A DNA stretch of 64,000 nucleotides from Bordetella genomosp. 8. GTDB taxonomy: Bacteria; Pseudomonadota; Gammaproteobacteria; Burkholderiales; Burkholderiaceae_B. Both the position numbers and the translations under genes were made by a program. The DNA lies in contig NZ_CP021108.1 in the NCBI RefSeq assembly GCF_002119685.1, forward strand, positions 2,108,001-2,172,000, read 5' to 3'. Numbering within the stretch: position 1 is the stretch's first letter; each line of letters opens with the position of its first letter. The notes beneath the pieces were generated by a model. The model had not been told where the DNA came from and made no database searches. It was given only the letters and a program-made list of their open reading frames with translations. This document shows positions 17,825 through 26,626 of the stretch, piece after piece.

Positions 17825-18805
17825 CTACTGCTTTTCCATATGCGCGGCGACGCGCAGCTTGTCGAAACGCTCGATATCGGCCCGGATCAATTTCTCATAG
17901 CTGGCCGGCGTTTCGTGCATCGGTATCGAACCCACATCGGCCAGTTTCTTCATTACGTCGGGCGAGGACAAGGCGTCATTGATCGCCTTGTTCAGCTTGG
18001 CGACAACATCGGCCGGTACGCCCGCTGGCGCGATCACGCCCACCCAGTCCGCCACCTCATACCCCGGCAGGCCGGAAGTGGTGATGGCCGGCACCTCTGG
18101 CAGCAGCGGCATGGGTTTCGTGCTGCCCACGCCCAAGGCCCGCAACTGCCCGCTCTTGATCAGCGGAACGTAAGCCGTGACCGAATCGATCGACGACAAG
18201 ACCTCGCCGGAGAGCAGATCGCGCAGGGCCTCGCCCGTGCCCTTGTAGGGGACATACGTCACATCGGTGCCGGCCAGGGTATTGAACATCAGCCCGGCGA
18301 AATGCGCGGAGGATCCCGGCCCGCCCGACGCCATGGTCAGTCCAGGATGGCTCTTCACGTACGCGATGAACTCCTTGACGTCATGCACCGGCAAGGAAGG
18401 ATTGACCACCAGCACCTTGGGCGTACGGGCGACGGGGGCGACCGCACGGAAATCCTTCAGCGTGTCGTAGGGGAGCTTGTTGTAGATGGCCGCATTGATG
18501 GCATGCGAGGTTGACGCAAACAGCAAGGTGTAGCCGTCCGCGGGCGCCTTGGCCACGGCCACGGATGCGACGGTCCCGCCGGCGCCGGCGCGATTCTCGA
18601 CCACGACGGACTGTCCCAGCCGCGCCGTCAATTGCTCCGCGGTCAGGCGCGCCATCATATCGGTATTGCCGCCGGGGGCGAAGCCCACGACCAGGCGGAT
18701 GGCATGCGTGGGGTATCCCTGCGCGGCGGCGGGGGAGTGATAGGCGCTTGCGATGCCGACAACCAAACAGGCAAGCAAAGCGCGCGCACCATGGTTCGCG
18801 TTCAT
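17825..18805 (-). CDS. TctC/Bug-family periplasmic solute-binding protein
   Basis: A 326-residue receptor with a signal peptide ending around AYHSPAAAQG. The family motifs are IRLVVGFAPGGNTDMMAR near residue 40, VVENRAGAGGTVA and ADGYTLLFAS. Bug proteins bind carboxylates, amino acids or similar small acids and are very numerous in Bordetella relatives. ATG 18805 follows AAGGGA; the upstream open frame lacks a signal peptide. It heads a minus-strand operon with the FAD oxidoreductase (63-bp gap) and the GGT-like gene, divergent from a LysR regulator at 18961 that probably controls it. Confidence 0.93.
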   Translation of the reverse strand: MNANHGARALLACLVVGIASAYHSPAAAQGYPTHAIRLVVGFAPGGNTDMMARLTAEQLTARLGQSVVVENRAGAGGTVASVAVAKAPADGYTLLFASTSHAINAAIYNKLPYDTLKDFRAVAPVARTPKVLVVNPSLPVHDVKEFIAYVKSHPGLTMASGGPGSSAHFAGLMFNTLAGTDVTYVPYKGTGEALRDLLSGEVLSSIDSVTAYVPLIKSGQLRALGVGSTKPMPLLPEVPAITTSGLPGYEVADWVGVIAPAGVPADVVAKLNKAINDALSSPDVMKKLADVGSIPMHETPASYEKLIRADIERFDKLRVAAHMEKQ

Positions 18806-18960
18806 GATTTCCCTTGATCTGTTGTAGCTAGCGTCCACGTGTGTCGTGGCGGCCCCTGTTCGTGGTGGCGCAATTAGGTTAGCCTCCGGCATACCCGGGG
18901 TCCAATCGTTTTTAGTTCTGGTTCCATAAGCGTATTGGATACCCCAGCGCCTTGGATACC

Positions 18961-19851
18961 ATGCTCAATATCCGACAACTCAGGGCTTTCGCGGCCGTCA
19001 TGCTGGCTGGTTCGGTAACCGGCGCAGCGACGCGCCTGCGCATATCGCAACCCGCGATCAGCGCGCTGATCGCGGGCCTGGAGCGCGACCTGGGCTTCAA
19101 CCTGTTCGTACGCGACCGCAACCGGTTGCAGGCCACCAGCGAAGCGGCCCTGTTCTACCGTTCAGTATCGGCAGTGCTCGAACGCCTGGACGGATTGGAA
19201 CGCCTTGCGACGGACATCCGCCACGCTGACGAAGGGACGCTGCGTATCGCCGCGCTGCCCATGCTGGCGCTTGAATTCCTGCCCAAGGTGGCGGCCGGGT
19301 TTCTCGCGCGGCATCCCAATGTCAGGATGATCCTGCAAGCGCACAGCTCGCCCACCGTCGCCAGCCTGATGGCCATGCAGCAGTTCGACCTTGGTTTTTC
19401 CGAGTCGGCCTATGACGAGGGATGGATCAACGCCCAGCGCCTGCGGGTGCGCTGCGTGTGCGTGCTGCCCGTCGGCCATCCTTTGGCGTCCCGCGCAGTC
19501 GTGACGCCCGCCGATCTGGATGACCTGCCCATCGTGACGGCACCGGCGGATCATGCGCGCACCCGGCATCTGGCGGAAGTGTTCCAGGCCTGCGGCGCGC
19601 GCTTGAACATACGGGTCGAGACGCCGCTGTTCGCGTCCATGTGCGCCTTTGTGTCGCAGGGTGCCGGGTATGCGCTGGTGGATGCCATCACCGCTGGCGG
19701 TGCCCATGGCGCCGGCCTGGTGACCCGGCCATTCGAACCGCCCTTCTACAACGACTTCGCCGTGCTGTATCCCGCCAGCAAGCCCGTATCCCGCATCGCC
19801 GATGCCTTCATGCTGGAGGTGATGGCGGCACTCGCGGAGTTCGCGGGATAG
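18961..19851 (+). CDS. LysR-type transcriptional regulator
   Basis: A 296-residue LysR regulator. The winged helix-turn-helix at residues 1-60 reads MLNIRQLRAFAAVMLAGSV and then RISQPAISALIAGLERDLG. The effector-binding domain occupies residues 90-290. The ATG at 18961 is preferred over TTG 18952. It is divergent from the Bug/FAD-oxidoreductase/GGT operon with a 155-bp shared gap, the standard arrangement for a regulator of the neighbouring operon. It converges on the ABC transporter operon (28-bp gap). The inducer is unknown. Confidence 0.92.
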   Translation: MLNIRQLRAFAAVMLAGSVTGAATRLRISQPAISALIAGLERDLGFNLFVRDRNRLQATSEAALFYRSVSAVLERLDGLERLATDIRHADEGTLRIAALPMLALEFLPKVAAGFLARHPNVRMILQAHSSPTVASLMAMQQFDLGFSESAYDEGWINAQRLRVRCVCVLPVGHPLASRAVVTPADLDDLPIVTAPADHARTRHLAEVFQACGARLNIRVETPLFASMCAFVSQGAGYALVDAITAGGAHGAGLVTRPFEPPFYNDFAVLYPASKPVSRIADAFMLEVMAALAEFAG

Positions 19852-19879
19852 CGGGAGCGCCATCGCGTCCGAGCCGGCG

Positions 19880-20857
19880 CTACTCCTGGGCGGCAGCTGG
19901 CTCGTCCACGCCTTCGGGATAAAGATGGCAGGCGATGCGCGCTTCCCGGTGCGCCAGCAATGCCGGTCTTTCCTGTGAGCAGCGCGGCATCGCATGCCTG
20001 CAACGCGGGTGGAAAGGACAGCCCGGCGGTGGATTGACCGGATCCGGGAACGACAGGCCCAGGCCCATGTCAGGGATGCCCAGGCCGGGTTCCGGCGTCA
20101 GCACGGATGCCAGCAAGGCCTGGGTGTACGGATGGCGCGGCTCGCGGAAGATACGTGCCGCCGGACCCGATTCCACGATCCTGCCCAGATACATGACCGC
20201 GACTTCGGTGGCGATATGTTCGACGACGGCGAGGTTGTGGCTGATGAAGACGTAGGTCAGGTTGAACTCGCTGCGCAGGTCCATGAGCAGGTTCATGATC
20301 TGGGCCTGGACCGATACATCGAGCGCCGACGTGGGCTCGTCGCAGATGACGACTTCCGGTTGCATCACCAGGGCGCGTGCGATCGCCACACGCTGCCGCT
20401 GCCCGCCGGATAGCTGGCCCGGGGTGTTGCGGGCCAGGCGCGCGGGCAGCCCGACGCGCTCCAGCATGTCCATGGCCTTGCGCTGCCGGGGGTTGTCGAT
20501 TCCGTGCACTTCCAGCGGCAGGGATACGATGGATGCGATGGAGCGGCGCGGATTCAAGGACGAATAGGGATCCTGGAACACCGGCTGCACACGACGCGCC
20601 AACTGCCGGCGAGGCATCTCGCGGATGTCGCTGCCGTCCAGGCGGATCGTGCCGCCACTGGGCGCGGTCAGGCCGAGCAACATGCGGGCCAGCGTGGATT
20701 TGCCGCAACCCGATTCACCGACGATGCCCAGCACGCCGCCACGCGGCACGGCCAGGTCTACGCCGTTGACGGCGTGCAGCGTGCGCTTGGGCTTGAACAT
20801 GCCGGCCCGCACGGAAAAGCTGCGGGCAAGGGCCTGGGCCTGGATGAGTGGCGTCAT
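19880..20857 (-). CDS. Oligopeptide/dipeptide ABC transporter ATPase (DppF type)
   Basis: A 325-residue ATPase, last gene of a five-gene transporter operon. Walker A is GESGCGKST, the ABC signature [15 protein letters not shown], Walker [13 protein letters not shown] and the switch histidine FISHNLAVV. The C-terminal oligopeptide-type extension includes GCPFHPRC with paired cysteines, as in DppF/OppF, which can hold an iron-sulphur cluster in some members. It overlaps the preceding ATPase gene by 4 bp (ATGA), so translation is coupled. It works on the cytoplasmic face with the DppD-type subunit. Confidence 0.93.
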   Translation of the reverse strand: MTPLIQAQALARSFSVRAGMFKPKRTLHAVNGVDLAVPRGGVLGIVGESGCGKSTLARMLLGLTAPSGGTIRLDGSDIREMPRRQLARRVQPVFQDPYSSLNPRRSIASIVSLPLEVHGIDNPRQRKAMDMLERVGLPARLARNTPGQLSGGQRQRVAIARALVMQPEVVICDEPTSALDVSVQAQIMNLLMDLRSEFNLTYVFISHNLAVVEHIATEVAVMYLGRIVESGPAARIFREPRHPYTQALLASVLTPEPGLGIPDMGLGLSFPDPVNPPPGCPFHPRCRHAMPRCSQERPALLAHREARIACHLYPEGVDEPAAAQE

Positions 20858-21849
20858 GGCGCGACGAGGGCATCTTCGGCCTGGCGGATGCAGCGCCAGG
20901 CATGTTGATCGAGATGGCGGACGGGTATGTGATGGGCACAGGCCGCTTCCGCCCAGGGACAGCGATCGCGGAAAGCGCAGCCCGTCAGCTCGCCGGTGAG
21001 CGCGGGTACCACGCCCGGGATCGTGCCCAGGTGCTGGCCCGGCGCGCTGCGGCCGGGCACGGGAATACAGGCCAGCAGGCCCTGCGTATAGGGGTGGCGG
21101 GGCTGCTCGAAAATCGCCGCCACCGGTCCTTCCTCCACGATCTGGCCGGCGTACATGACGGCGACCCGGCTGGCGATGCGCGCCACCACGCCCAGGTCGT
21201 GCGTGATCAGGACCAGGGCGATGCCCAGTTCCGCCTGCAGGTCGGCCAGCAACCGCAGTATCTGCGCCTGGATGGTGACGTCCAGCGCGGTGCTGGGCTC
21301 GTCGGCGATGAGCAGTTCCGGCCCGCACATCAGCGCCATGGCGATCATGACGCGCTGGCGCAGGCCGCCGGACAACTGGTGCGGGTATTGGCCCAGGCGG
21401 CCGCCCGCCGACGCGATGCCCACGCGCTCCAGCAGCTCGACGGCGCGCTCGCGGGCTTGTGCCGCGCCGGCGCGGCGGTGGTACATGTAGTGCTCGGTCA
21501 ACTGGTCGCCGATGGTGTACGCGGGATTCAGCGCCGTCATGGGCTCCTGGAAAATCATCGCCATCCTGTCGCCGCGCAAGGCGTTCAGGCGCCGGCTCGG
21601 CAGGGCGGCGATGTCCTGGCCAAGGACCGCCAGGCGGCGGGCGCGACGGCGTGCGGCCTTGGGCAGCAGGCCCATGATGGCCAGCGACGTCATCGATTTG
21701 CCGCAGCCCGATTCGCCCACCAGGCACAAGGTGTCGCCGCGGGCGACCTGGAAGGAAACGTCGCGTACCGCGTGCAGCGGCCCGCGCTGCGTATCGATAT
21801 CGACGTGCAGGCCCTGCACGTCCAGCACGATATCGGCATGGGTCGCCAT
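20854..21849 (-). CDS. Oligopeptide/dipeptide ABC transporter ATPase (DppD type)
   Basis: A 331-residue ATPase. Walker A reads GESGCGKSM (Thr/Ser replaced by Met after the GKS), the signature [15 protein letters not shown], Walker [13 protein letters not shown] and the switch LITHDLGVV. The C-terminal oligopeptide domain contains [15 protein letters not shown], a cysteine-rich motif of DppD/OppD proteins. It starts 1 bp after the permease gene and overlaps the next ATPase gene by 4 bp. The pair of ATPases should form the heterodimeric motor of the importer. Confidence 0.93.
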   Translation of the reverse strand: MATHADIVLDVQGLHVDIDTQRGPLHAVRDVSFQVARGDTLCLVGESGCGKSMTSLAIMGLLPKAARRRARRLAVLGQDIAALPSRRLNALRGDRMAMIFQEPMTALNPAYTIGDQLTEHYMYHRRAGAAQARERAVELLERVGIASAGGRLGQYPHQLSGGLRQRVMIAMALMCGPELLIADEPSTALDVTIQAQILRLLADLQAELGIALVLITHDLGVVARIASRVAVMYAGQIVEEGPVAAIFEQPRHPYTQGLLACIPVPGRSAPGQHLGTIPGVVPALTGELTGCAFRDRCPWAEAACAHHIPVRHLDQHAWRCIRQAEDALVAP

Positions 21850-21850
21850 G

Positions 21851-22759
21851 TCAGCTCCTTTCGCCGGGCGCCAGCAACTGGTGCAGGCCGTCGCCAGCCA
21901 GGTTGATGGCGAAGATCAGCACCGCCAGCGCGGTACCGGGAATGGCGATCAGCCAGAAGGAGAAGAACATATAGGCCTTGGCTTCCGAAATCATCAGTCC
22001 CCACGACGGCGTCGGCGGCTGCACGCCCAGGCCGAGAAAGGACAGTGCCGCTTCCAGCAGGATGGCGCTGGCGGCTTCCAGCGTGGCGATGACGATCAGG
22101 TGCGGCATGACGTTGGGCAGGACTTCCCCACGCACGATGCGCCAGGTGGAAGCGCCTGCCGCCTGCGCCGCGGCGATGTATTCCAGCGAGCGGACCTGCT
22201 GCGTCGCGCTGCGCATGACGACGGCGAAGCGATCCCACTTGAGCAGGCCCAGCACCAGGATGACGACCCATAGCGACCCGCCGAGGATGGCCACCGTGGC
22301 CAGCGCGACCAGGATGACCGGCATCGACAGGCGGGTGGAAATCAGGAAGGACACCACCATGTCGACCTTGCCGCCGAAATAGCCGGCCGCCATGCCGATG
22401 GAAGTGCCGATCACGCCCGATATGCCGGCCACGCAAAGGCCGATCAGCAACGAAATGCGGGCGCCATAGAACAATCGCGACAGGTAATCGCGGCCCAGTG
22501 GGTCCGTGCCGAAGGGGTGCGTCCACGAGCCTTTGGGGTACCAGGCCGGCGGGATGTTGCGCGCCGCCAGGTTCTGCGCGTACGGGTCGTGGGGTGAAAT
22601 CCACGGCGCCAGCAAGGCGATCAGGACGATGGCCAGCAGGATGCCGCCACCGGTCAGCAGCGCGGCGTTGCCACGCAGGCGCCGCCGGGGCATCGATGCC
22701 GGCGTGCCGTCGGCGGCGGGCGCCGGCTGGGCGGCGATGGGAAGCGTAGGCGCGGCCAT
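21851..22759 (-). CDS. Peptide ABC transporter permease (DppC type)
   Basis: A 302-residue inner-membrane permease. After an Ala/Pro-rich cytosolic N-terminus comes a first helix (GGGILLAIVLIALLAPWI), then the OppC_N-type HPFGTDPLGRDYLSRLFYGARISL, and four to five further helices. The EAA loop reads EYIAAAQAAGASTWRIV, which contacts the ATPases. It starts 2 bp after the DppB-type gene. It forms the channel with that protein. Substrate is probably a small peptide, judged only from family membership. Confidence 0.93.
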   Translation of the reverse strand: MAAPTLPIAAQPAPAADGTPASMPRRRLRGNAALLTGGGILLAIVLIALLAPWISPHDPYAQNLAARNIPPAWYPKGSWTHPFGTDPLGRDYLSRLFYGARISLLIGLCVAGISGVIGTSIGMAAGYFGGKVDMVVSFLISTRLSMPVILVALATVAILGGSLWVVILVLGLLKWDRFAVVMRSATQQVRSLEYIAAAQAAGASTWRIVRGEVLPNVMPHLIVIATLEAASAILLEAALSFLGLGVQPPTPSWGLMISEAKAYMFFSFWLIAIPGTALAVLIFAINLAGDGLHQLLAPGERS

Positions 22760-22761
22760 GG

Positions 22762-23679
22762 TCAGGAAACCCGCATGCGCGGATCCAGCCACGCGTTCGC
22801 GACGTCGGCCGCCAGCGTCAGCAGGACGTAGATGACCGACAACAGCAGCACGATCAGCTGCATGACGGGAAAGTCCTTGAAGGTGATGCTTTGGTACGCC
22901 AGGTAGCCCAGGCCGTCGAGCGCGAAAATGGTTTCGATGACGACGGAGCCGCCCAGCAGATAGCCTAGTTGGACAGCGGCCAGCGCGACGACGGGCACGA
23001 TGGCATTGCGCAGGGCGTGCTTGAAGATGACCTTGCCGGCCGGCAGGCCCTTGGCCCTGGCGGTGCGGATGTAGTCCGCGTCCAGGACTTCGATCATGCC
23101 CGCGCGGATCAGCCGCATGAAGGCCGGCGCGACGTAGTAGCCCAGCGCGATGGACGGCATGACGAAGTGCTGCCACGTGCCGCTGCCCGACACCGGCAGT
23201 ACCCGCAGGGTCAGGGAGAACAGCATGATCAGCAGCAGCGCGAAGAAGAAATTCGGCAGCGCCTGGCCCAGCACCGCCAAGGCCAGGCACAGGCGATCGA
23301 CCGGGCCGTGCCTGTACAGGGCGGCCAGTACGCCGAACGGCACCGAGATCAGCAGGGCCACGCTCAGCGAATACAGGCCCAGCAGCAGCGTGGTGCCGAG
23401 CTTGGACAGGATCAGCGGCCCCGCGTCGGTCTTGAAGTACACCGATGTGCCGAAATGGCCGCGCAGCACATCCCAGAGCCAACTGGCGTATTGCACGACG
23501 ATGGGCCGGTCCAGCCCGTAGGCCTTGCGGATCATGTCGATGTCGGCCTGCCGCGCGCCTTCGCCGGCCAGCGCGACGGCCGGGTCGCCCGACAGATGCA
23601 GAAGCATGAAAGCCAGGACGGAAACCGTCAGCGCCACCAGCATGGCCAGTCCCAGTCGACGGATCGTGAAGCCGAGCAT
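22762..23679 (-). CDS. Peptide ABC transporter permease (DppB type)
   Basis: A 305-residue permease with six predicted helices. The N-terminus MLGFTIRRLGLAMLVALTVS and the following LHLSGDPAVALAGEGAR are family hallmarks. The EAA loop includes YIRTARAKGLPAGKVIFKHA. Length and layout match DppB/OppB proteins. It lies 32 bp after the binding-protein gene and 2 bp before the DppC-type gene, so the order is A-B-C-D-F as in dpp operons. Confidence 0.93.
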   Translation of the reverse strand: MLGFTIRRLGLAMLVALTVSVLAFMLLHLSGDPAVALAGEGARQADIDMIRKAYGLDRPIVVQYASWLWDVLRGHFGTSVYFKTDAGPLILSKLGTTLLLGLYSLSVALLISVPFGVLAALYRHGPVDRLCLALAVLGQALPNFFFALLLIMLFSLTLRVLPVSGSGTWQHFVMPSIALGYYVAPAFMRLIRAGMIEVLDADYIRTARAKGLPAGKVIFKHALRNAIVPVVALAAVQLGYLLGGSVVIETIFALDGLGYLAYQSITFKDFPVMQLIVLLLSVIYVLLTLAADVANAWLDPRMRVS

Positions 23680-23711
23680 GTCGTTTCCTCAGTCTGTTCG
23701 TCGGCTGCGGC

Positions 23712-25283
23712 CTATTTCCAGCTCATCTCCCAGAAGCGCACCAGCTCATCGGGATAGGGCTTGAAGTTCAGCTCCTGGCTGGCGACGTAGTAGACCGGCA
23801 GCGACCAGAGCGGCACCGCATAGGCCTGGCTGGAGATCCGCGCCAGGGCTTCCTGGTAGGTGGCGTCGCGCTTGGCCGGATCGATGGTGCGGTCGGCCTC
23901 GTCCAGCCATTGCTTGACCTTCTCGTCGCGATTGATGTCGTCGGAGCCGAAGGCGAAATACACGGGTGTCGAGGCGGATGCGTCGTTCACCAGGTTCGAG
24001 CCCCAGGTCTGGTGCGTCAGCGACGCCTTGCCGGCACGGATCATGTCGCGCATCGCGGCGTACTGCAGGAAATTCAACTTGGCGCGGATCCCCACCGCGC
24101 GCAGGTAGTTGATGATGGCTTCCGTCTGGTTGCGTTCGCGATAGGCCACGATGTCGATGTCGAAGCCATTGGGATAGCCGGCCTCGGCGAGCAGTTTCTT
24201 CGCTTGCGCGGGGTCGTAGTTGTAGATGGTCGCGCCCTTGTCGGTGCAGCCCACCTGCGACGGCGTGCATATGGTGTTCAGGATTTTCGCGTCCCCGCCG
24301 ACGATGTTCTTGATGATGGCCTCGCGGTCGATGGAAAGGGCGATGGCCTTGCGCACCCTTTCGTCCTTCAGCTGCGGGGCGGGCGTGTTGGGCAGCGTGT
24401 TCATCTGCATGAAGACGATGCGCATCGTGTTGCCGCTGACGGCCTGCAGATTGGGCATGCTGCCCAACTGCTCGGCCTGGTCCTTGGGCACGCTCATGAT
24501 GAAATCTTCCTGCCCCGAGATCACTTCCGCCATCTGCGTCTGGCGGTCGGGTATGAAGCGGATGACCACCTTGCCGATCTTGGGCTGCTGCTTGGGCGAG
24601 TCCTTGAAATAGTCGGCGTTGCGCTCCAGCGTGATGGATTTCCCCGGCTGGTAGTCGGTCACCTTGTAGGGACCGGTCCCCACCGGCTTGGCGTTCATGC
24701 CGGCCGGGCCGACCTGCTTGTAATACACGGCGGGATGGATGGCGACCGTGGTGGACAGGTATTCCTTGGCGGCCGGGAAGGGCTCCTTGGTATGGATGCG
24801 GACGGTGTACTGGTCGACCTTTTCGACGCGGTCTATCCATTGCACGTTCTGCTGCGTCGTTGCCTTGTTGCGCGGGTCCGCGACGAAGTTCAGCGTGTAG
24901 ACGACCGAATCGGCGTCAAAGGGTTCGCCGTTGTGGAACTTGATGCCCTTGCGCAGCTTGAATTCCAGCGTCTTGTCGTCGGTCTGCTTCCAGCTTTCGG
25001 CCAACTGGCCCTTGTACTCGTTGGTCAGGGGATCGCGGTACAGCAGGGTGTCCCACACATTGGCCGCGATGATGACACCCACGCGGACATTGTTGAAATA
25101 CGGATCGACGCTTTCCGGAGCCTGGTCGTAGGCCATGCGCAGCGTGTCGTCCTTCTTGTTCGCCCAGGCCGGCGCGGCCAGGCACAACGCGATGGCGGCG
25201 GCGAATGCGGCCATCGGGCGCACCACCGTTGCGACGGACAATGCGGATGGCGGGACAAGGGGAACAGCGCGACGATCAGCCAT
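23712..25283 (-). CDS. Extracellular solute-binding protein family 5 (peptide-binding, DppA type)
   Basis: A 523-residue periplasmic receptor. ATG 25283 is backed by AGGAG seven bases upstream. The signal peptide is long at the N-side and has its hydrophobic core at FAAAIALCLAAPAWA. Family 5 features are TLRMAYDQAPESVDPYF, LAESWKQTDDKTLEFKLRKG, KFHNGEPFDADSVVYTL and a C-terminal AYAVPLWSLP. It delivers its ligand to the two permeases downstream. It is divergent from the serine-hydrolase gene at 25559 with a 275-bp gap, so the two transcripts may share control. Confidence 0.93.
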   Translation of the reverse strand: MADRRAVPLVPPSALSVATVVRPMAAFAAAIALCLAAPAWANKKDDTLRMAYDQAPESVDPYFNNVRVGVIIAANVWDTLLYRDPLTNEYKGQLAESWKQTDDKTLEFKLRKGIKFHNGEPFDADSVVYTLNFVADPRNKATTQQNVQWIDRVEKVDQYTVRIHTKEPFPAAKEYLSTTVAIHPAVYYKQVGPAGMNAKPVGTGPYKVTDYQPGKSITLERNADYFKDSPKQQPKIGKVVIRFIPDRQTQMAEVISGQEDFIMSVPKDQAEQLGSMPNLQAVSGNTMRIVFMQMNTLPNTPAPQLKDERVRKAIALSIDREAIIKNIVGGDAKILNTICTPSQVGCTDKGATIYNYDPAQAKKLLAEAGYPNGFDIDIVAYRERNQTEAIINYLRAVGIRAKLNFLQYAAMRDMIRAGKASLTHQTWGSNLVNDASASTPVYFAFGSDDINRDEKVKQWLDEADRTIDPAKRDATYQEALARISSQAYAVPLWSLPVYYVASQELNFKPYPDELVRFWEMSWK

Positions 25284-25558
25284 ATGGGCTCCTGTGTGGA
25301 CCTGCGAGGGGTACGACAAGGTGCTGCGGTGATACCGGCGGCGGTGATAACGGGCCGCTGCATGGGGAATGCCCTAAAGCACTGGCATTGCGCGATGGGA
25401 TAGAGTGATGCGGCCGCGGCGGCGGGGGATCGCCGCGGCGTTATCGGGGTGGCGCATGTCGGCTGTCTTTGTATAACAGAGCTTACGTTCGCCCCATCCA
25501 TGTTTTCCCTGAACGGGCAAGGCCTGCCTTGCTTCGACTATCACTACCGGACATCTTC

Positions 25559-26611
25559 ATGAACAACGCGCTCATGCAACAAGCCATCCAGTTCGCCGAC
25601 GAACACGAATCCGCGTGGGATCGTTCGGTGGATGGCGTATGGGGCGTGCACCAGAAGGATCCTCCGCCGTGGAACCGGCTGCTCGGGCCCGTGCATGACC
25701 GTGGTCCGGTTTCGGGCACGGTCGTCGTCGACGGCAAGACCCTGGCGTCATGGGGCGAGCCACGGCGGGCGGACCTGACCTTCAGCGTGGCCAAGATGTA
25801 CCTGGCCATCCTTGCCGGCGTGGCCTACGACCGTGGCCTGCTGGTCGACCTGGACGAGACCGTGCGCACGCGTGTACCGGGCATCGGCTTCGATGAAGGG
25901 CAGAACGCGGACATCACCTGGCGCCAGCTCTTGCAGCAGACCAGCGAATGGGAAGGCGAGCGCTTCGGCTTGCCGGACCAGGTGGACCGTTATCGCGCGG
26001 TGACCTTCGGCGATCCGCCGGACGGCAAGAAGGGCGATCCGCGACCCTTGCGCAAACCGGGCACCTATTGGGAATACAACGATGTGCGGATCAACCAGCT
26101 GTCGTTTGCCCTGCTGCACCTGTTCCGCCGCCCGTTGCCGGAAGTGTTCCGCGAAGCGATTACGCGGCCGATCGGCGCAAGTGAAGACTGGCAATGGGTG
26201 GGCTACGACAATGCCTGGGTCGAGATAGACGGCAAGCGCATGCAATCGGTGCCGGGCGGCTCGCATTGGGGCGGCGGCATGTCGATCAGCAGCGTGGACC
26301 AGGCCTTGATCGGCCAGATGCTGCTGAACGACGGCAAGGCCAATGGCAAACAGGTCCTGTCGGCGGAATGGATAAAGGCCATGCGCACCCCGTGCGCGAT
26401 CGCGCCGTACTACGGTTTCCTGGTCTGGTTGAACCACGAAGGGCGCGTGTTCCCCAGCGTGCCGGCGTCCAGCTTCTTCGGCGTGGGTGCGGGCAGTTCG
26501 TTTACCTGGATAGAGCCGGAGCGCCGCCTGGTGGCGGTGGTGCGCTGGCTGGATTCCGCCTATGCCGATGCCTTCTTCGGCAAGGTGCTGCAGGCGGTGG
26601 ACGCGGCATAG
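25559..26611 (+). CDS. Class C beta-lactamase-related serine hydrolase
   Basis: A 350-residue protein of the beta-lactamase/D-peptidase fold. The catalytic SxxK is Ser76-Val-Ala-Lys79 (LTFSVAKMYLAIL); the second motif is YND (WEYNDVRIN) in place of YxN. No signal peptide is visible from this start, and the frame upstream (25469) does not add one, so it appears cytosolic. Family members are esterases, D-aminopeptidases or amidases as well as lactamases. It sits divergently beside the peptide-type transporter, which suggests processing of the imported compound. This link is inference. Confidence 0.85.
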   Translation: MNNALMQQAIQFADEHESAWDRSVDGVWGVHQKDPPPWNRLLGPVHDRGPVSGTVVVDGKTLASWGEPRRADLTFSVAKMYLAILAGVAYDRGLLVDLDETVRTRVPGIGFDEGQNADITWRQLLQQTSEWEGERFGLPDQVDRYRAVTFGDPPDGKKGDPRPLRKPGTYWEYNDVRINQLSFALLHLFRRPLPEVFREAITRPIGASEDWQWVGYDNAWVEIDGKRMQSVPGGSHWGGGMSISSVDQALIGQMLLNDGKANGKQVLSAEWIKAMRTPCAIAPYYGFLVWLNHEGRVFPSVPASSFFGVGAGSSFTWIEPERRLVAVVRWLDSAYADAFFGKVLQAVDAA

Positions 26612-26626
26612 GCGCGCCGCCGGCCG

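Noticed and set aside
16631..18514. A 627-codon plus-strand open frame across the FAD oxidoreductase and Bug genes
   Set aside because: It lies antisense to two well-supported genes and has His/Arg/Gln-rich shadow composition and no ribosome site.
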